Shown here piece by piece: positions 36,566 through 45,274 of a stretch of 64,000 nucleotides of DNA. Position numbers and translations under genes: made by a program. The notes beneath the pieces were generated by a model that saw only the letters and a program-made list of their open reading frames with translations, ran no database searches and was not told where the DNA came from. Numbering within the stretch: the first letter of the stretch is position 1; every line of letters begins with the position of its first letter. This DNA is from an uncultured Clostridia bacterium (GTDB lineage: Bacteria > Bacillota > Clostridia > Christensenellales > Pumilibacteraceae), in NCBI GenBank assembly GCA_947066105.1, contig CAMSYM010000004.1, positions 50,226 through 114,225 on the forward strand, given 5' to 3'.

Positions 36566-37614
36566 TTTGTAACTCCGAAATCAAGATACCATAAATTCGG
36601 TATGCTTGTTTTTGTCAAAGAAAAGGTATTTCTACCGTATTCTCTAAGGACTGTTTCGGAAACCAATTCTCCGACAGAAAGAACGCCTGCATTTTCCAAG
36701 CGACCTTTAATCCATTTCCCTAAAATTCTCAAATCGCCGTCGGAACGGAAGTTCTTACTATAATCGCCGCTGACTTTACATTTGAATTTCCACCCGTCGT
36801 CTGTAATAACGTCAAAAGTTGCGGTATCGGTTTGCGCTTTCGGATAACCAATTTGTGAAGTGATTTTTTTGGAAACTATTATTTCCGCTTCATACCAATG
36901 GCGCGGTTTTATTACGCCAGTACTTTTGGTTTCTCGCCCTTTCCCGAAAAAAACGTTTAGATTGCTTTGCGGGGTATCTTTTATCGGTATATTAAAAACC
37001 ATATCCGTTCTTGCCGATAAACAGCTTGCGAGTTCTTCTGGTGTGGCGCGGCACACATAATCCTGTCCTTCCAATAAAGAGTTATTCTGTTTGAACGAAC
37101 TAATATGTAAATCCGAAATTCTATCCGTTGCTTTATCGCGTAGCTCTCCGATGAATTTATCTAACTGCTGTAATGTTCCGCTTTCTCTTACAAGCATAGA
37201 AGATTCATAAATTCCGTTTCTGCTATCGACTATACTGCTTAAATTGTTAGAACCGATTATACCTGCAATCGGTCTATTATTTTTATGAAAAGTATACAAC
37301 TTGCCGTGAAATCTAAACGGCGTAACAAGACGAACTTCGCCCAAATTGTTTTCAGTTAAAAACTCGTTGAGCTTAACCGCCGTTTTATATTCGGTAGGCG
37401 TGAACAAATCAAAGTAATGCATACCGATTATTAAATTCAGTTTATTTACGTTATTTAATTCAACGGCTTTCCGCAGCTCTATCAGAGAATCCGACGTTAC
37501 ATAGCCAACAGCAATATCTAATTGTTCTGTTTGCGGAAGTAAATCGTAAAACGTATCCGCGAAAGTCGGGAATGACGTTTTTACGGGTGGGTAGTTAGAT
37601 AATACAAAAACCAT
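36562..37614 (-). CDS. PLD-type restriction endonuclease (NgoFVII-like)
   Basis: 350 residues. A single HKD-type motif is visible: FHGKLYTFHKNN (His103, Lys105) followed by IIGSNNLSS (121-129). DIAVGYVTSDSLIELRKAV at 33-51 is the usual start of this nuclease fold. PLD nucleases usually dimerise to form one active site and cut without metal. The C-terminal about 150 residues (RHWYEAEIIVSKKITSQIG onwards) resemble a target-recognition region. It lies between dcm (4 bp gap) and Z1 (4-bp overlap), so it is the presumptive cutter in this restriction cassette. Confidence 0.85.
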   Translation of the reverse strand: MVFVLSNYPPVKTSFPTFADTFYDLLPQTEQLDIAVGYVTSDSLIELRKAVELNNVNKLNLIIGMHYFDLFTPTEYKTAVKLNEFLTENNLGEVRLVTPFRFHGKLYTFHKNNRPIAGIIGSNNLSSIVDSRNGIYESSMLVRESGTLQQLDKFIGELRDKATDRISDLHISSFKQNNSLLEGQDYVCRATPEELASCLSARTDMVFNIPIKDTPQSNLNVFFGKGRETKSTGVIKPRHWYEAEIIVSKKITSQIGYPKAQTDTATFDVITDDGWKFKCKVSGDYSKNFRSDGDLRILGKWIKGRLENAGVLSVGELVSETVLREYGRNTFSLTKTSIPNLWYLDFGVTK

Positions 37615-37618
37615 AGTA

Positions 37619-38725
37619 TCACTCCATTTCTTTTGTAACTAAATCAAGCCGTTCTTTTACGGATAAAGTTTTCAAATACTCGTACTGCTTTTGTAAATCA
37701 ACAGAAGTATATTCACCCGTGAATAGCGGCATTAAGCGTTTTGCTACTGCACGTACACCAACAGGCGGAACAGCATTTCCGATTTGCCTGCGCACTTCGG
37801 TAATATTGCCCATAAACTTGAAATCATCGGGGAATGACTGAAGTCTTGCACGTTCTCTATTAGTCAACGGACGCGGTTCGGGATAATGATAACCCCACGT
37901 TCCGCCGCCACCTGCGGCAATAATCGTTTTTGCAGGGGCGTTTCTATCAATTCGTCTATAAACGTGAGAAATCATTCCTTTGACATATAAAGGATTATCT
38001 TTCGGTATGTCAGTAAAATTTCCGCCTTCGGGAATAAGTGCCAACATCTGCTGAGTTTTTTCTTTGCAATTTATGCGTTCATTATTATATGGAACGTCTA
38101 ATGCACCTTGCAATGCCTGTCCCGCTGTAACATACGGCAATTCTCCGTTTGGTCCGTGCGTAGGCTTGGGATGCTTAAAGTCAAATCCCGTATCGATGCG
38201 AATACCGACGATCAAAAGCCTTTCTCTGAACTGTGGTACTCCGTACTCGGCAAAATTATAAAGGTGCGGTTTTATAATGTAGCCGGGAGCAATATTTTCA
38301 AAGTCATGAATAATCGTTTCAATTGCCTTATGTTTGTTGGCAGTAAGTAAGCCTTTCACGTTTTCGGCTACAAATGCTTTCGGCTTTTTAGCATCTACAA
38401 ATTCAAGGAAATGGCGATACAGCCCGCCGCGCTTTCCGTTTAATCCCGGTTGTTTCCAAATAACCGAAAAATCTTGACAAGGGAAACCGCCTAAAATCAA
38501 ATCGCAGTCGGGAATAGTCTTATCTGTATAAGGATTGATTTTTGTTATATCGCCATAATGGATAACATCGCCTAAATTTTCACGAAAAGAAGCTACTGCC
38601 CATTCGGCAAAATCATTTGCCCATACCGTCCGGAATCCTTCCATATGGAATCCCAAGTCCAATCCGCCACAGCCCGAAAATATTGATATAATGGTCGGAT
38701 GTAGCTTACTTTCTAAATTAGCCAT
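37619..38725 (-). CDS. dcm: C5-cytosine DNA methyltransferase (Dcm family)
   Basis: 368 residues. Motif I is IFSGCGGLDLGFHMEG, motif IV GGFPCQDFS with the catalytic Cys83, motif VI AENVKGLL, motif VIII QFRERLLIVG and motif X RRQIGNAVPP. The variable target-recognition region lies at about 190-300. It protects host DNA from the linked PLD nuclease, and its methylation products justify the Vsr. It is the first gene of the minus-strand operon and divergent from the XRE regulator, with operator-like repeats in between. Recognition sequence unknown. Confidence 0.95.
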   Translation of the reverse strand: MANLESKLHPTIISIFSGCGGLDLGFHMEGFRTVWANDFAEWAVASFRENLGDVIHYGDITKINPYTDKTIPDCDLILGGFPCQDFSVIWKQPGLNGKRGGLYRHFLEFVDAKKPKAFVAENVKGLLTANKHKAIETIIHDFENIAPGYIIKPHLYNFAEYGVPQFRERLLIVGIRIDTGFDFKHPKPTHGPNGELPYVTAGQALQGALDVPYNNERINCKEKTQQMLALIPEGGNFTDIPKDNPLYVKGMISHVYRRIDRNAPAKTIIAAGGGGTWGYHYPEPRPLTNRERARLQSFPDDFKFMGNITEVRRQIGNAVPPVGVRAVAKRLMPLFTGEYTSVDLQKQYEYLKTLSVKERLDLVTKEME

Positions 38726-38851
38726 ACAAAACCTCTATACAGTTAGGTGTTATTCGATATGCAACTGCATATCTATTATACTGCATTTGCATAATAAAGT
38801 CAATGCGTTTGCACGCTAATGGATAATGCAAATGCGTAGTATAATATAATT
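38726..38851. promoter_or_regulatory. Divergent dcm/regulator promoter region with repeated operator motifs
   Basis: The 126-bp region contains related GCA/TGC motifs: ATGCAACTGCAT, GCATTTGCAT, GCGTTTGCACGC and ATGCAAATGCG. They are likely operators for the adjacent XRE protein. On the plus strand TATAAT boxes (38840-38850) end one base before the ATG at 38852, so the regulator mRNA may be leaderless. Confidence 0.6.
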
Positions 38852-39151
38852 ATGGATGTACTGACCAAAATACGAAGTTTACAAGGCGAGCGCGATTGGA
38901 CGGATTACAAACTCGCACAGGAAGCCGATATACCGCTTCCGACGCTTTCTTCTGTGTTTGCCCGAAATACAACACCTAAATTAGAAACATTGCAATGTAT
39001 TTGCAATGCGTTTGGACTGACGCTTGCCCAATTCTTTCTTGAGGATGAAAAGATAGAAGTATTAAGTGAACCCGAAAAAGAAATGCTACATTGTTTCCGT
39101 AAACTTTCTCACAAACAACAAAAGGCACTAATCGATGTATTTACCGAATAG
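38852..39151 (+). CDS. XRE-family controller of the restriction cassette
   Basis: 99 residues. A helix-turn-helix spans about residues 18-55 (DYKLAQEADIPLPTLSSVFA, then TPKLETLQCICNAFGLTLAQ). A C-terminal helical tail (LSEPEKEMLHCFRKLSHKQQ) is common in such regulators. It is divergent from dcm, the usual place for a restriction controller protein that delays nuclease expression after entry. No Shine-Dalgarno precedes ATG 38852; the nearby -10 boxes suggest a leaderless message. Which gene it represses is inferred. Confidence 0.85.
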   Translation: MDVLTKIRSLQGERDWTDYKLAQEADIPLPTLSSVFARNTTPKLETLQCICNAFGLTLAQFFLEDEKIEVLSEPEKEMLHCFRKLSHKQQKALIDVFTE

Positions 39152-39156
39152 CATAT

Positions 39157-39193
39157 AAAAACAGCGGTTGCAAATTAACGCAACCGCTGTTTT
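39157..39193. terminator. Bidirectional terminator after the regulator
   Basis: AAAACAGCGGTTGC and GCAACCGCTGTTTT form a perfect stem of about 14 bp with A-run and T-run ends, suitable for both strands. Confidence 0.85.
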
Positions 39194-39309
39194 GCCGTTC
39201 TACACGAATTTATATCGGCAGTCCCTGATTCGGGTAAATTTCATTTATATACCGCTCTACTTCGGCGGTTTTCCTTATTCCGTCTTAAAGGCGGCTATCC
39301 CTATACGAT

Positions 39310-39498
39310 TTAACGAGATTCTTTATTATTAAGTTTTTTATTCAGTTGTCTTTGTTGCCTTTCGGCTTGCCACGCCGCAAACTCTCTTTGACCTTCTTCG
39401 GTTGCAAAGTAGGCTTGAATGGCTGGCAATAATGCTCTTGCAAAGGAATCGATCTCGAAATCGGGTATCCCCGTAGTGTTCTTTTTCCGTCTTGACAT
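39310..39498 (-). CDS. Small hypothetical protein of mobile elements
   Basis: 62 residues, basic at both ends, with an acidic/aromatic centre (IDSFARALLPAIQAYFATEE). A ribosome-binding site (GGAGGAA on the minus strand, about 39511-39517) lies upstream of ATG 39498. Similar small proteins often end mobilisation operons, but no function is known. It is in the same orientation as the mob genes and 42 bp after them. Confidence 0.6.
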   Translation of the reverse strand: MSRRKKNTTGIPDFEIDSFARALLPAIQAYFATEEGQREFAAWQAERQQRQLNKKLNNKESR

Positions 39499-39540
39499 TA
39501 ACTCTTTGTGCTTTCCTCCTTATAAGCGGTTATTCGGTTT

Positions 39541-40098
39541 TTATAATGCCGTGATAATAATGGCGATAGTCTGCGCAAGCAAGAGTATGGGGGTTGCCCA
39601 AAACAAGAACTTACGGAAGCCGTGTTGAAACTTCATATCGTCGCGTTGCCGCTCGATTTCCTTTTGCGTTTCTTTCAATTCCCGTTTAACTTCCGATACC
39701 GTTTCGTCAACTTGATTTAACGCCTTTTCTCTAACCTCACTTGCCGAAGTAGTTATCGCTCTTTTTATTGCTTCGCCGATTTCCGTTTTGAACTTCCGTT
39801 CGCTCTCCAACGTTTCCTGCATTTGGCTCGTCGTTCCCGTTACTATGTAGTGTAGGTTGAGCCGCAAGCTCTCGTTGCTTTTCTTCAAGTCTTTGACTGT
39901 CGTAGTCAAGTCCTCGATGAGCGTATTCTGTCTTTCTATCAAGGCGTTGCATTTCTTGTCCGATTTGGTCAATATCTCTTTCAACAGTTGGTTGTCCGTC
40001 ATTTGGTGCAATTTCTCGCTCCGTTTCTCGAACTCCCGTTCTTCCCAGTCCTTCAACGGCTTCGCCGTTTCTCCTGTGTCTATTCTCGGTATAGGCAT
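39541..40098 (-). CDS. Coiled-coil mobilisation protein with C-terminal membrane anchor, overlapping the relaxase gene
   Basis: 185 residues. A long coiled coil rich in Glu, Lys and Gln (about residues 20-160) ends in one hydrophobic helix (FLFWATPILLLAQTIAIIIT). GGAG lies 7 nt before ATG 40098. The first about 120 codons overlap the 3' part of the relaxase gene in another frame, an arrangement known for mobA/mobB pairs of small plasmids. It may tether the relaxosome to the membrane. The frame ends at 39541, 42 bp before the next small gene. Confidence 0.75.
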   Translation of the reverse strand: MPIPRIDTGETAKPLKDWEEREFEKRSEKLHQMTDNQLLKEILTKSDKKCNALIERQNTLIEDLTTTVKDLKKSNESLRLNLHYIVTGTTSQMQETLESERKFKTEIGEAIKRAITTSASEVREKALNQVDETVSEVKRELKETQKEIERQRDDMKFQHGFRKFLFWATPILLLAQTIAIIITAL

Positions 40099-40822
40099 TT
40101 TCAATCTCCTTTTTCGTATAATTGTTTCCGAGTTTCAGCCCTCGAATAGCTTTCTTCTTTTGCGGATGCAAGTAGGAATATTCCGTCTTGCTTCGAGTAA
40201 CCGTTACGCCGTATAACGCAAGGTGCGATATAAATTCTTCCTGCGTGGATGAACTGCGTTTCGCTTCCTCTATGACTTCCCGTAAATCTTCCTTCCACGA
40301 CGTGCCGCCTTTCATAATGATATGGCTTTCTTCCGTCGTTCTTTTGTTTTGTGCTTTCTTGCGGAAGTCGGTAGTGGAATACCCGAACTCACTTCCCAAA
40401 CGGTTGGTTTCGTCTTTCATTTTCGTATAATCGCTTTCCGAAATTCTTAACTTTTTGCCCGTGATAGGGTTTACGGCGTTTACAATGATATGACTGTGAA
40501 CCGTCTTTGTGTCGGTGTGAGTGGCTATAACGCACTCGTCGTCGGGGAACAGAATAGCTGCTAACTCTTGCGCGTACAAATGCGCTTGTTCGGGGCTTAC
40601 GTTGTCTTTCCGTGCGCACGACAATTTGAAGTGATAATACTTACGCTCGTCAAACTTTTTGCCTTTTCCGAACCGCCGCATAGTGTCCGCAAACTGCTCT
40701 GCATAATCTTCGTCCACGAATAAATTGCGAACAGATACAAACGCCGCTTTATCTTCGCGGGTTATGTAGTCTATTGCTTTTCTCGGCGTACTCTTGCTTG
40801 ACAGTCCTTTGAATAACGGCAT
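39737..40822 (-). CDS. Relaxase/mobilisation nuclease (HUH type, MOBP-like)
   Basis: 361 residues. The protein begins MPLFKGLSSKSTPRKAIDYI and carries the HUH motif THTDTKTVHSHIIVN (His102, His109, His111). A candidate catalytic Tyr is Tyr19 in IDYIT or one of Tyr62/63. It would nick the element at oriT and lead transfer using a helper conjugation system. Residues about 240-361 are hydrophilic and overlap the next mob gene in another frame. The start at 40822 is chosen over an upstream non-ATG codon because the family begins there; it lies 1 bp after the MobC stop. Confidence 0.88.
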   Translation of the reverse strand: MPLFKGLSSKSTPRKAIDYITREDKAAFVSVRNLFVDEDYAEQFADTMRRFGKGKKFDERKYYHFKLSCARKDNVSPEQAHLYAQELAAILFPDDECVIATHTDTKTVHSHIIVNAVNPITGKKLRISESDYTKMKDETNRLGSEFGYSTTDFRKKAQNKRTTEESHIIMKGGTSWKEDLREVIEEAKRSSSTQEEFISHLALYGVTVTRSKTEYSYLHPQKKKAIRGLKLGNNYTKKEIENAYTENRHRRNGEAVEGLGRTGVRETEREIAPNDGQPTVERDIDQIGQEMQRLDRKTEYAHRGLDYDSQRLEEKQRELAAQPTLHSNGNDEPNAGNVGERTEVQNGNRRSNKKSDNYFGK

Positions 40823-40823
40823 A

Positions 40824-41162
40824 CTAACTTCCCCCGATAGCGGAAGATAACTTACGATAAACGGTCTTGCAATCGTCCACAACGGATAACAATTCTCGCT
40901 CGGTTACGTCCCCGAAGTAGTTGTTTTTCACGGCTTGATTTAGGTTGTTTCCTTGCCGTTTCAGTTCTGCCAAAATTTCATTTCCGCTATCTATACTAAT
41001 GATAGATTTATTCGACAATGCCCGTATAAGGTAGTCCGTTCTATTCAATCCGCTTGCCGTTACTCTCTCATCTAACAGCCGTTTTTCGTCTGCCGATACT
41101 CTGAAAGAATAGGCGTAAGGTTTTGCTCTGTTTACTTTCTTTTCGATAGTTTTTACCTCCAA
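40824..41162 (-). CDS. mobC: MobC-like relaxosome accessory protein
   Basis: About 105-113 residues. A ribbon-helix-helix-like N-terminus (YAYSFRVSADEKRLLDERVT) precedes the MobC core (ILAELKRQGNNLNQAVKNNY). It assists relaxase binding at oriT. The start is unclear: no ATG or GTG lies near. GGAGGT (minus strand, about 41155-41160) is followed 8 nt later by an in-frame ATC; the TTG at 41162 overlaps the ribosome-binding site itself. An unusual AUC start is therefore possible. It is immediately followed by the relaxase gene. Confidence 0.8.
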   Translation of the reverse strand: MEVKTIEKKVNRAKPYAYSFRVSADEKRLLDERVTASGLNRTDYLIRALSNKSIISIDSGNEILAELKRQGNNLNQAVKNNYFGDVTERELLSVVDDCKTVYRKLSSAIGGS

Positions 41163-41822
41163 AATTTTAATGATAGTTGCTGTTCGTCCGCAGACAAACA
41201 AAGGGTATTAGGGGAAAGAATTTCCCCTAACGAGGCAAGCGCAAGCGCGGCAAGTGGCTTGCCATACCGTAAAACGGAACTAAGGTGGTCTTATAGTCAT
41301 AATGATTTTCTCCGTGATTTTATATTTATCTCGTCCACGCGAAAGGTGGTAGATAGCGTAAAAAGACACAAAAAAGCCGCTGAACGCTTAACGTATCACC
41401 GACTTCTAACCGTATTTAGCAATGCTTAATTGCTCTATGATGGTTGGTCATTCTATTAAGTTAGATAGTTGATTTTAGTGCCGTTTCCCGAAAAAATTGC
41501 ACACTTATAAAAGCCTATCACGGCTCACGAATTTTGCGCACACTTAAAAAACTTACGCTCTATCCGTAAGCTAAGGCACGGGCGATTATACTGCCCAAAA
41601 CCTTCCGCATTCTATGAGCTTTCGCTCATCGCGGAACTTCTACCCCGAAGGGTACTCCACCACAAACTATATTGTGGTAGTATGCATTATATCACAAACT
41701 TTTGTTCGTGGCAAGACTTTCACCGCCCATAAACGGGCAGTGAAAAACTTTTTATTGCAAGTTTTTTTTGAACAATAAAAATGAAAACTTTTTAATATAA
41801 GCAAAAACTTTTCATTTTGCTG
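41163..41822. other. Non-coding region upstream of mob genes, candidate oriT
   Basis: About 660 bases without a gene. It contains several inverted repeats: a perfect 10-bp stem TTAGGGGAAA/TTTCCCCTAA at 41208-41230, GGCAAG/CTTGCC near 41252-41267, ACCACAA/TTGTGGT near 41659-41680, and TTTCACCGCCC/GGGCAGTGAAA at 41718-41746 followed by a T-run (a terminator). Inverted repeats just upstream of mobC are the usual place for oriT. The nick site cannot be assigned. Confidence 0.5.
41208..41230. repeat. Perfect 10-bp inverted repeat next to mobC (oriT candidate)
   Basis: TTAGGGGAAA, loop GAA, TTTCCCCTAA. It lies 46 bp upstream of the mobC start region, on the side expected for oriT. Confidence 0.55.
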
Positions 41823-41851
41823 TTGACATTAATGGCTATTTAGGTTATAAT
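41823..41851 (+). promoter_or_regulatory. Consensus promoter for the AAA_14 ATPase gene
   Basis: TTGACA (41823-41828) and TATAAT (41846-41851), 17-bp spacer; GAGAGGTGA precedes ATG 41869. Confidence 0.85.
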
Positions 41852-41868
41852 TATTGAGAGGTGATTTT

Positions 41869-43083
41869 ATGAAGTTAATTGAAAGAAACGAATATGTCGC
41901 TTGGTTAAAAAGTTACAAAGATAAACCGTTGATAAAAGTCGTTACAGGGCTTCGGCGCGTCGGCAAGTCTACCATTTTTGATTTGTATATTCAAGAGCTT
42001 AAAAAAGAAGGCATTAGCGACGAGCAAATATTGAAAATCAATTTTGAGGATCTTGATAATGAGCCACTCCGCGATAAACGTACACTATACTCGCACATTA
42101 TATCATCTGCAGTAGATGATAAAACGCTCTATGTCTTTCTCGACGAGATTCAGCGCGTCGACGGTTTTGAGGAAGTCGTCGACAGCTTATTTATAAAAGA
42201 AAATATCGATGTTTATATAACAGGATCCAATGCAAAATTTTTATCTTCCGAGATAGCCACATTGCTGACAGGGCGTTATGTGGAAATCAACGTGCTTCCT
42301 CTCTCTTTTAAGGAATATTATGACCATTTCAATGGCAACGGGAAAAGCAAGCGCGATCTTTTTACCGATTACATTACCTATGGAGCGCTTCCCGGAATCT
42401 TTATGTTTGATACAGGTACGACGCAACAGCGAGAGTATATCGAAAGCGTTTATAAATCCATTCTTGAAAAGGACGTGTTAAAACGCAATTCGGCAGCAAG
42501 CAGGCAGCTTGTAGAAAATATTTTAAGCTACCTCGTCTACAATATAGGTTGTTTGACCACAACTAAACGCATTACCGATACGCTCAATTCCAACGGAACA
42601 AAAGTATCTTACAATACCGTTGACAGTTATTTTGAAACACTGCAAGATTGCTTCTTCGTCTATAAAGCGGACAGATATGACGTTGTTGGTAAAGAATACT
42701 TGAAGCTCATTAACAAATATTACATTACGGATTTCGGATTTAAGTATTACATCTTAAACAACAAAACAATTGAACTGCCCCAGATTTTAGAAAACCTTAT
42801 TTTCTTGGAATTGAAGCGCAGACGGTTCAAAGTTGCAACGGGCAAAGTCGCCGAAAAAGAAGTTGATTTCATTATCAAAGATAATTCCGACAGAGTGCAG
42901 TATATACAAGTTGCAGTGACGGTTATGGATGAAGATAAATTAAAGCAAGAGCTTCGTCCGTTCTATGAAATAAACGACAATTATCCGAAATACATTATTA
43001 CGCTTGACGATTATTTCATAAAGGATCACGACGGCGTTATTACAATTAACGCGCTTGATTTCCTTTTGGGTCAAGCGATTTGA
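41869..43083 (+). CDS. AAA_14/DUF4143 ATPase
   Basis: 404 residues. The AAA_14 domain holds Walker A GLRRVGKSTIFDLY (about 28-41), Walker B LYVFLDEIQRVDGFEE (about 83) and the sensor ITGSNAKFLSSEIATLLTGR. The C-terminal DUF4143 part (about 200-400) ends with a PD-(D/E)xK-like strand pattern: FLELKRRRFKVATG, then EVDFIIKD and YIQVAVTV. This is a very common, poorly understood bacterial ATPase family, sometimes linked to toxin-like or defence functions. It starts a three-gene transcript with the Thg1-like gene (10 bp gap) and the recombinase. Role in the element unknown. Confidence 0.85.
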   Translation: MKLIERNEYVAWLKSYKDKPLIKVVTGLRRVGKSTIFDLYIQELKKEGISDEQILKINFEDLDNEPLRDKRTLYSHIISSAVDDKTLYVFLDEIQRVDGFEEVVDSLFIKENIDVYITGSNAKFLSSEIATLLTGRYVEINVLPLSFKEYYDHFNGNGKSKRDLFTDYITYGALPGIFMFDTGTTQQREYIESVYKSILEKDVLKRNSAASRQLVENILSYLVYNIGCLTTTKRITDTLNSNGTKVSYNTVDSYFETLQDCFFVYKADRYDVVGKEYLKLINKYYITDFGFKYYILNNKTIELPQILENLIFLELKRRRFKVATGKVAEKEVDFIIKDNSDRVQYIQVAVTVMDEDKLKQELRPFYEINDNYPKYIITLDDYFIKDHDGVITINALDFLLGQAI

Positions 43084-43093
43084 GGAGTATGAG

Positions 43094-43834
43094 ATGACAG
43101 ATTCGGTACAAAAGACGATGCAACCAAACTATTCTTATGGTTATGCAAAAGCCACATACGATAAATTAGAACAATATGAAGTATCTATGCAAGTTCCTTC
43201 CGTTAAGGCTGATGAAAGTATTATCGTGCGATTGGATGGCAAGGGATTAACAGCAAGATTCAAGAGTGATACGGAATTATTTTTGCCCGATTTCCATTTA
43301 GCAATGAAACGAGTGATGGAAAACATTAAAAAGTATTTTCCTTATGTTACATTCGCTTATTCGTTCAAAGATGAGATTTCATTGCTATTAAACAAAGAGC
43401 AAATAGCACATAGCAAAGACTTCCAAAATCGTATTGAAAAAGTGTTGCCGCTTTTGAGTGGTTACATATCGGCTATGTTTTCTCAATATATACCAAAGAA
43501 ATTAAAATCTTCTTCGTGTGAGGCTTTTACGTTTGATGCAAGAATAATTATTTTACCAACTTCGCAATTAAAAGATTATTTTCATTCACGTCAAGCATTT
43601 GCAATGAGCGGTTTTATAGATAGAATCTGTTCGTTTAAGCATATTACACCCGTAAGCCGTACTTTTAGTAATGTCAAAAAGGCACTAAAAGATATTGGTG
43701 ACGATTGGTTCAACTATCCTCAATATGTATGTAGTGGCTATGTTGGACGTTATGAGAATGAGAAATGGTTAGTCGATACGGCAAGCGACATTATGCAAAA
43801 ATGGTTTAAATATGAACCCAATTTAGGAGTCTAA
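43094..43834 (+). CDS. Thg1-like 3'-5' nucleotidyltransferase (tRNA-His guanylyltransferase family)
   Basis: 246 residues. ADESIIVRLDGKGLTARFKS matches the Thg1 metal-binding motif (Asp48 in RLDGKG), and VTFAYSFKDEISLLLNKEQI matches the second acidic motif (Asp93-Glu94; usually SDE, here KDE). The later FDARIIILPTSQLKDYFHSR also follows the family (FDARVFxxP...YFxWRQ). Thg1-like proteins add nucleotides to the 5' end of tRNAs in the reverse direction and can repair truncated tRNAs. ATG 43094 follows GAGGAG. It lies between an ATPase gene and the recombinase gene, 1 bp before the latter. Function in a tRNA-targeting element is unknown. Confidence 0.78.
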   Translation: MTDSVQKTMQPNYSYGYAKATYDKLEQYEVSMQVPSVKADESIIVRLDGKGLTARFKSDTELFLPDFHLAMKRVMENIKKYFPYVTFAYSFKDEISLLLNKEQIAHSKDFQNRIEKVLPLLSGYISAMFSQYIPKKLKSSSCEAFTFDARIIILPTSQLKDYFHSRQAFAMSGFIDRICSFKHITPVSRTFSNVKKALKDIGDDWFNYPQYVCSGYVGRYENEKWLVDTASDIMQKWFKYEPNLGV

Positions 43835-45274
43835 TATGAAAGCTGTGATTTACGCACGATTCAGTTCGGAAAAACAGAATGAAGCGAGTATCGAAGGTCA
43901 GCTCCGCGAGTGTATGGAGTATGCCGAGTTCAACAATATTCAAGTCGTCGGCAATTACATAGACAGAGCGCAGTCGGCAAAGACAGACCACCGCCCCTAA
44001 TTTCAACATATGATTAAAGACAGTTATAAAAACCTGTTCGACACTGTGCTTGTTTGGAAGTTGGATCGCTTTGCTCGTAACCGCTACGACAGCGCATATT
44101 ACAAAAACGTACTCAAAAAGAACGGCGTTAGAGTCATCTCCGCAAAGGGAACCATTTCGCAAGGCGCAGAAGGTATCTTGTTGGAATCGCTCCTTGAAGG
44201 CTATGCAGAGTTCTATTCGGCAGAGCTTTCCGAAAAAGTCAAACGCGGTATGACGGAAAATGCGCTCAAAGCAAAATCTAACGGCGTCCGCGCTCCGTTC
44301 GGTTACTATGTGGACGAGCAAGACCATTATCAAATAGACGAAGCGGCTGCCCCTATCGTGAAAGAGATTTACTCCCTTTATCTCGGCGGCACGAGAGTAA
44401 ACGACATAGCAAAACTTCTCACTTCGCGCGGCGTTAAAAATCGCGGATACTCTATGAACTACAACGCCGTGTTCCGTATCCTTACCAACCGCAAGTACAT
44501 AGGCGAATACAAGTTCGGCGACGTGGTAATTCCTAATGCTATTCCTGCGCTTATTAGTGAAGAAGATTTTAACGCGGTGCAAGCAAAAATGAAAATTAAC
44601 AAAAAAGCTCCCGCTATGCACAGAAGCGAGGACGACTATCTATTGACAACACGTTTGTTTTGCGGCAAATGCGGCGCAATGATGACGGGCGAAATAGGCA
44701 CAAGCCATACCGATAAAAAATACCGCTATTACCGTTGCAATCAATCCAAACAACACAAGTGCGATAAGAAAACCGTTAAGAAAGATTGGATAGAAGAACT
44801 TGTTATCAACGAAATTCTTTCCCTTATTTCAAACGACGAAGTTTTGGAAGAACTTGTTGACCGCGTTTACGAAATGCAATCGCAAGAAAGCAACACGGCT
44901 ACGGTTATACAAAACCAACTTGACGAAATAAACAAAAAGCTACGGAATTTAGCGGAAGCAATCGCGCAAGGAACATTCTCGTCCACGACGAAGAAAATGC
45001 TCGACGAACTCGAAGAACAAAAAAGCAATCTCGAATCCGAGCTGTTCCAAGCAAAAGTTACAAACCCGATACTTACAAAGGAACAACTATTGTTTGCTTT
45101 TTCTAACCTGCGGAAGATAGATATTACCACGCAAGAAGGTAAGCAACGGCTTATAGATACCTTTGTAAACAGCATTTATCTCTACGACGACTGCTTTATA
45201 ATCACTTTCAACTACAAGGGACAAGCAAAGACGGTAACTTTTGAACAACTTAATAGTTCGTCTTTAACTTCAAA

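Noticed and set aside
39857..40216. Plus-strand frame opposite the relaxase/mob overlap
   Set aside because: No ribosome-binding site or family match; the minus-strand genes are both supported.
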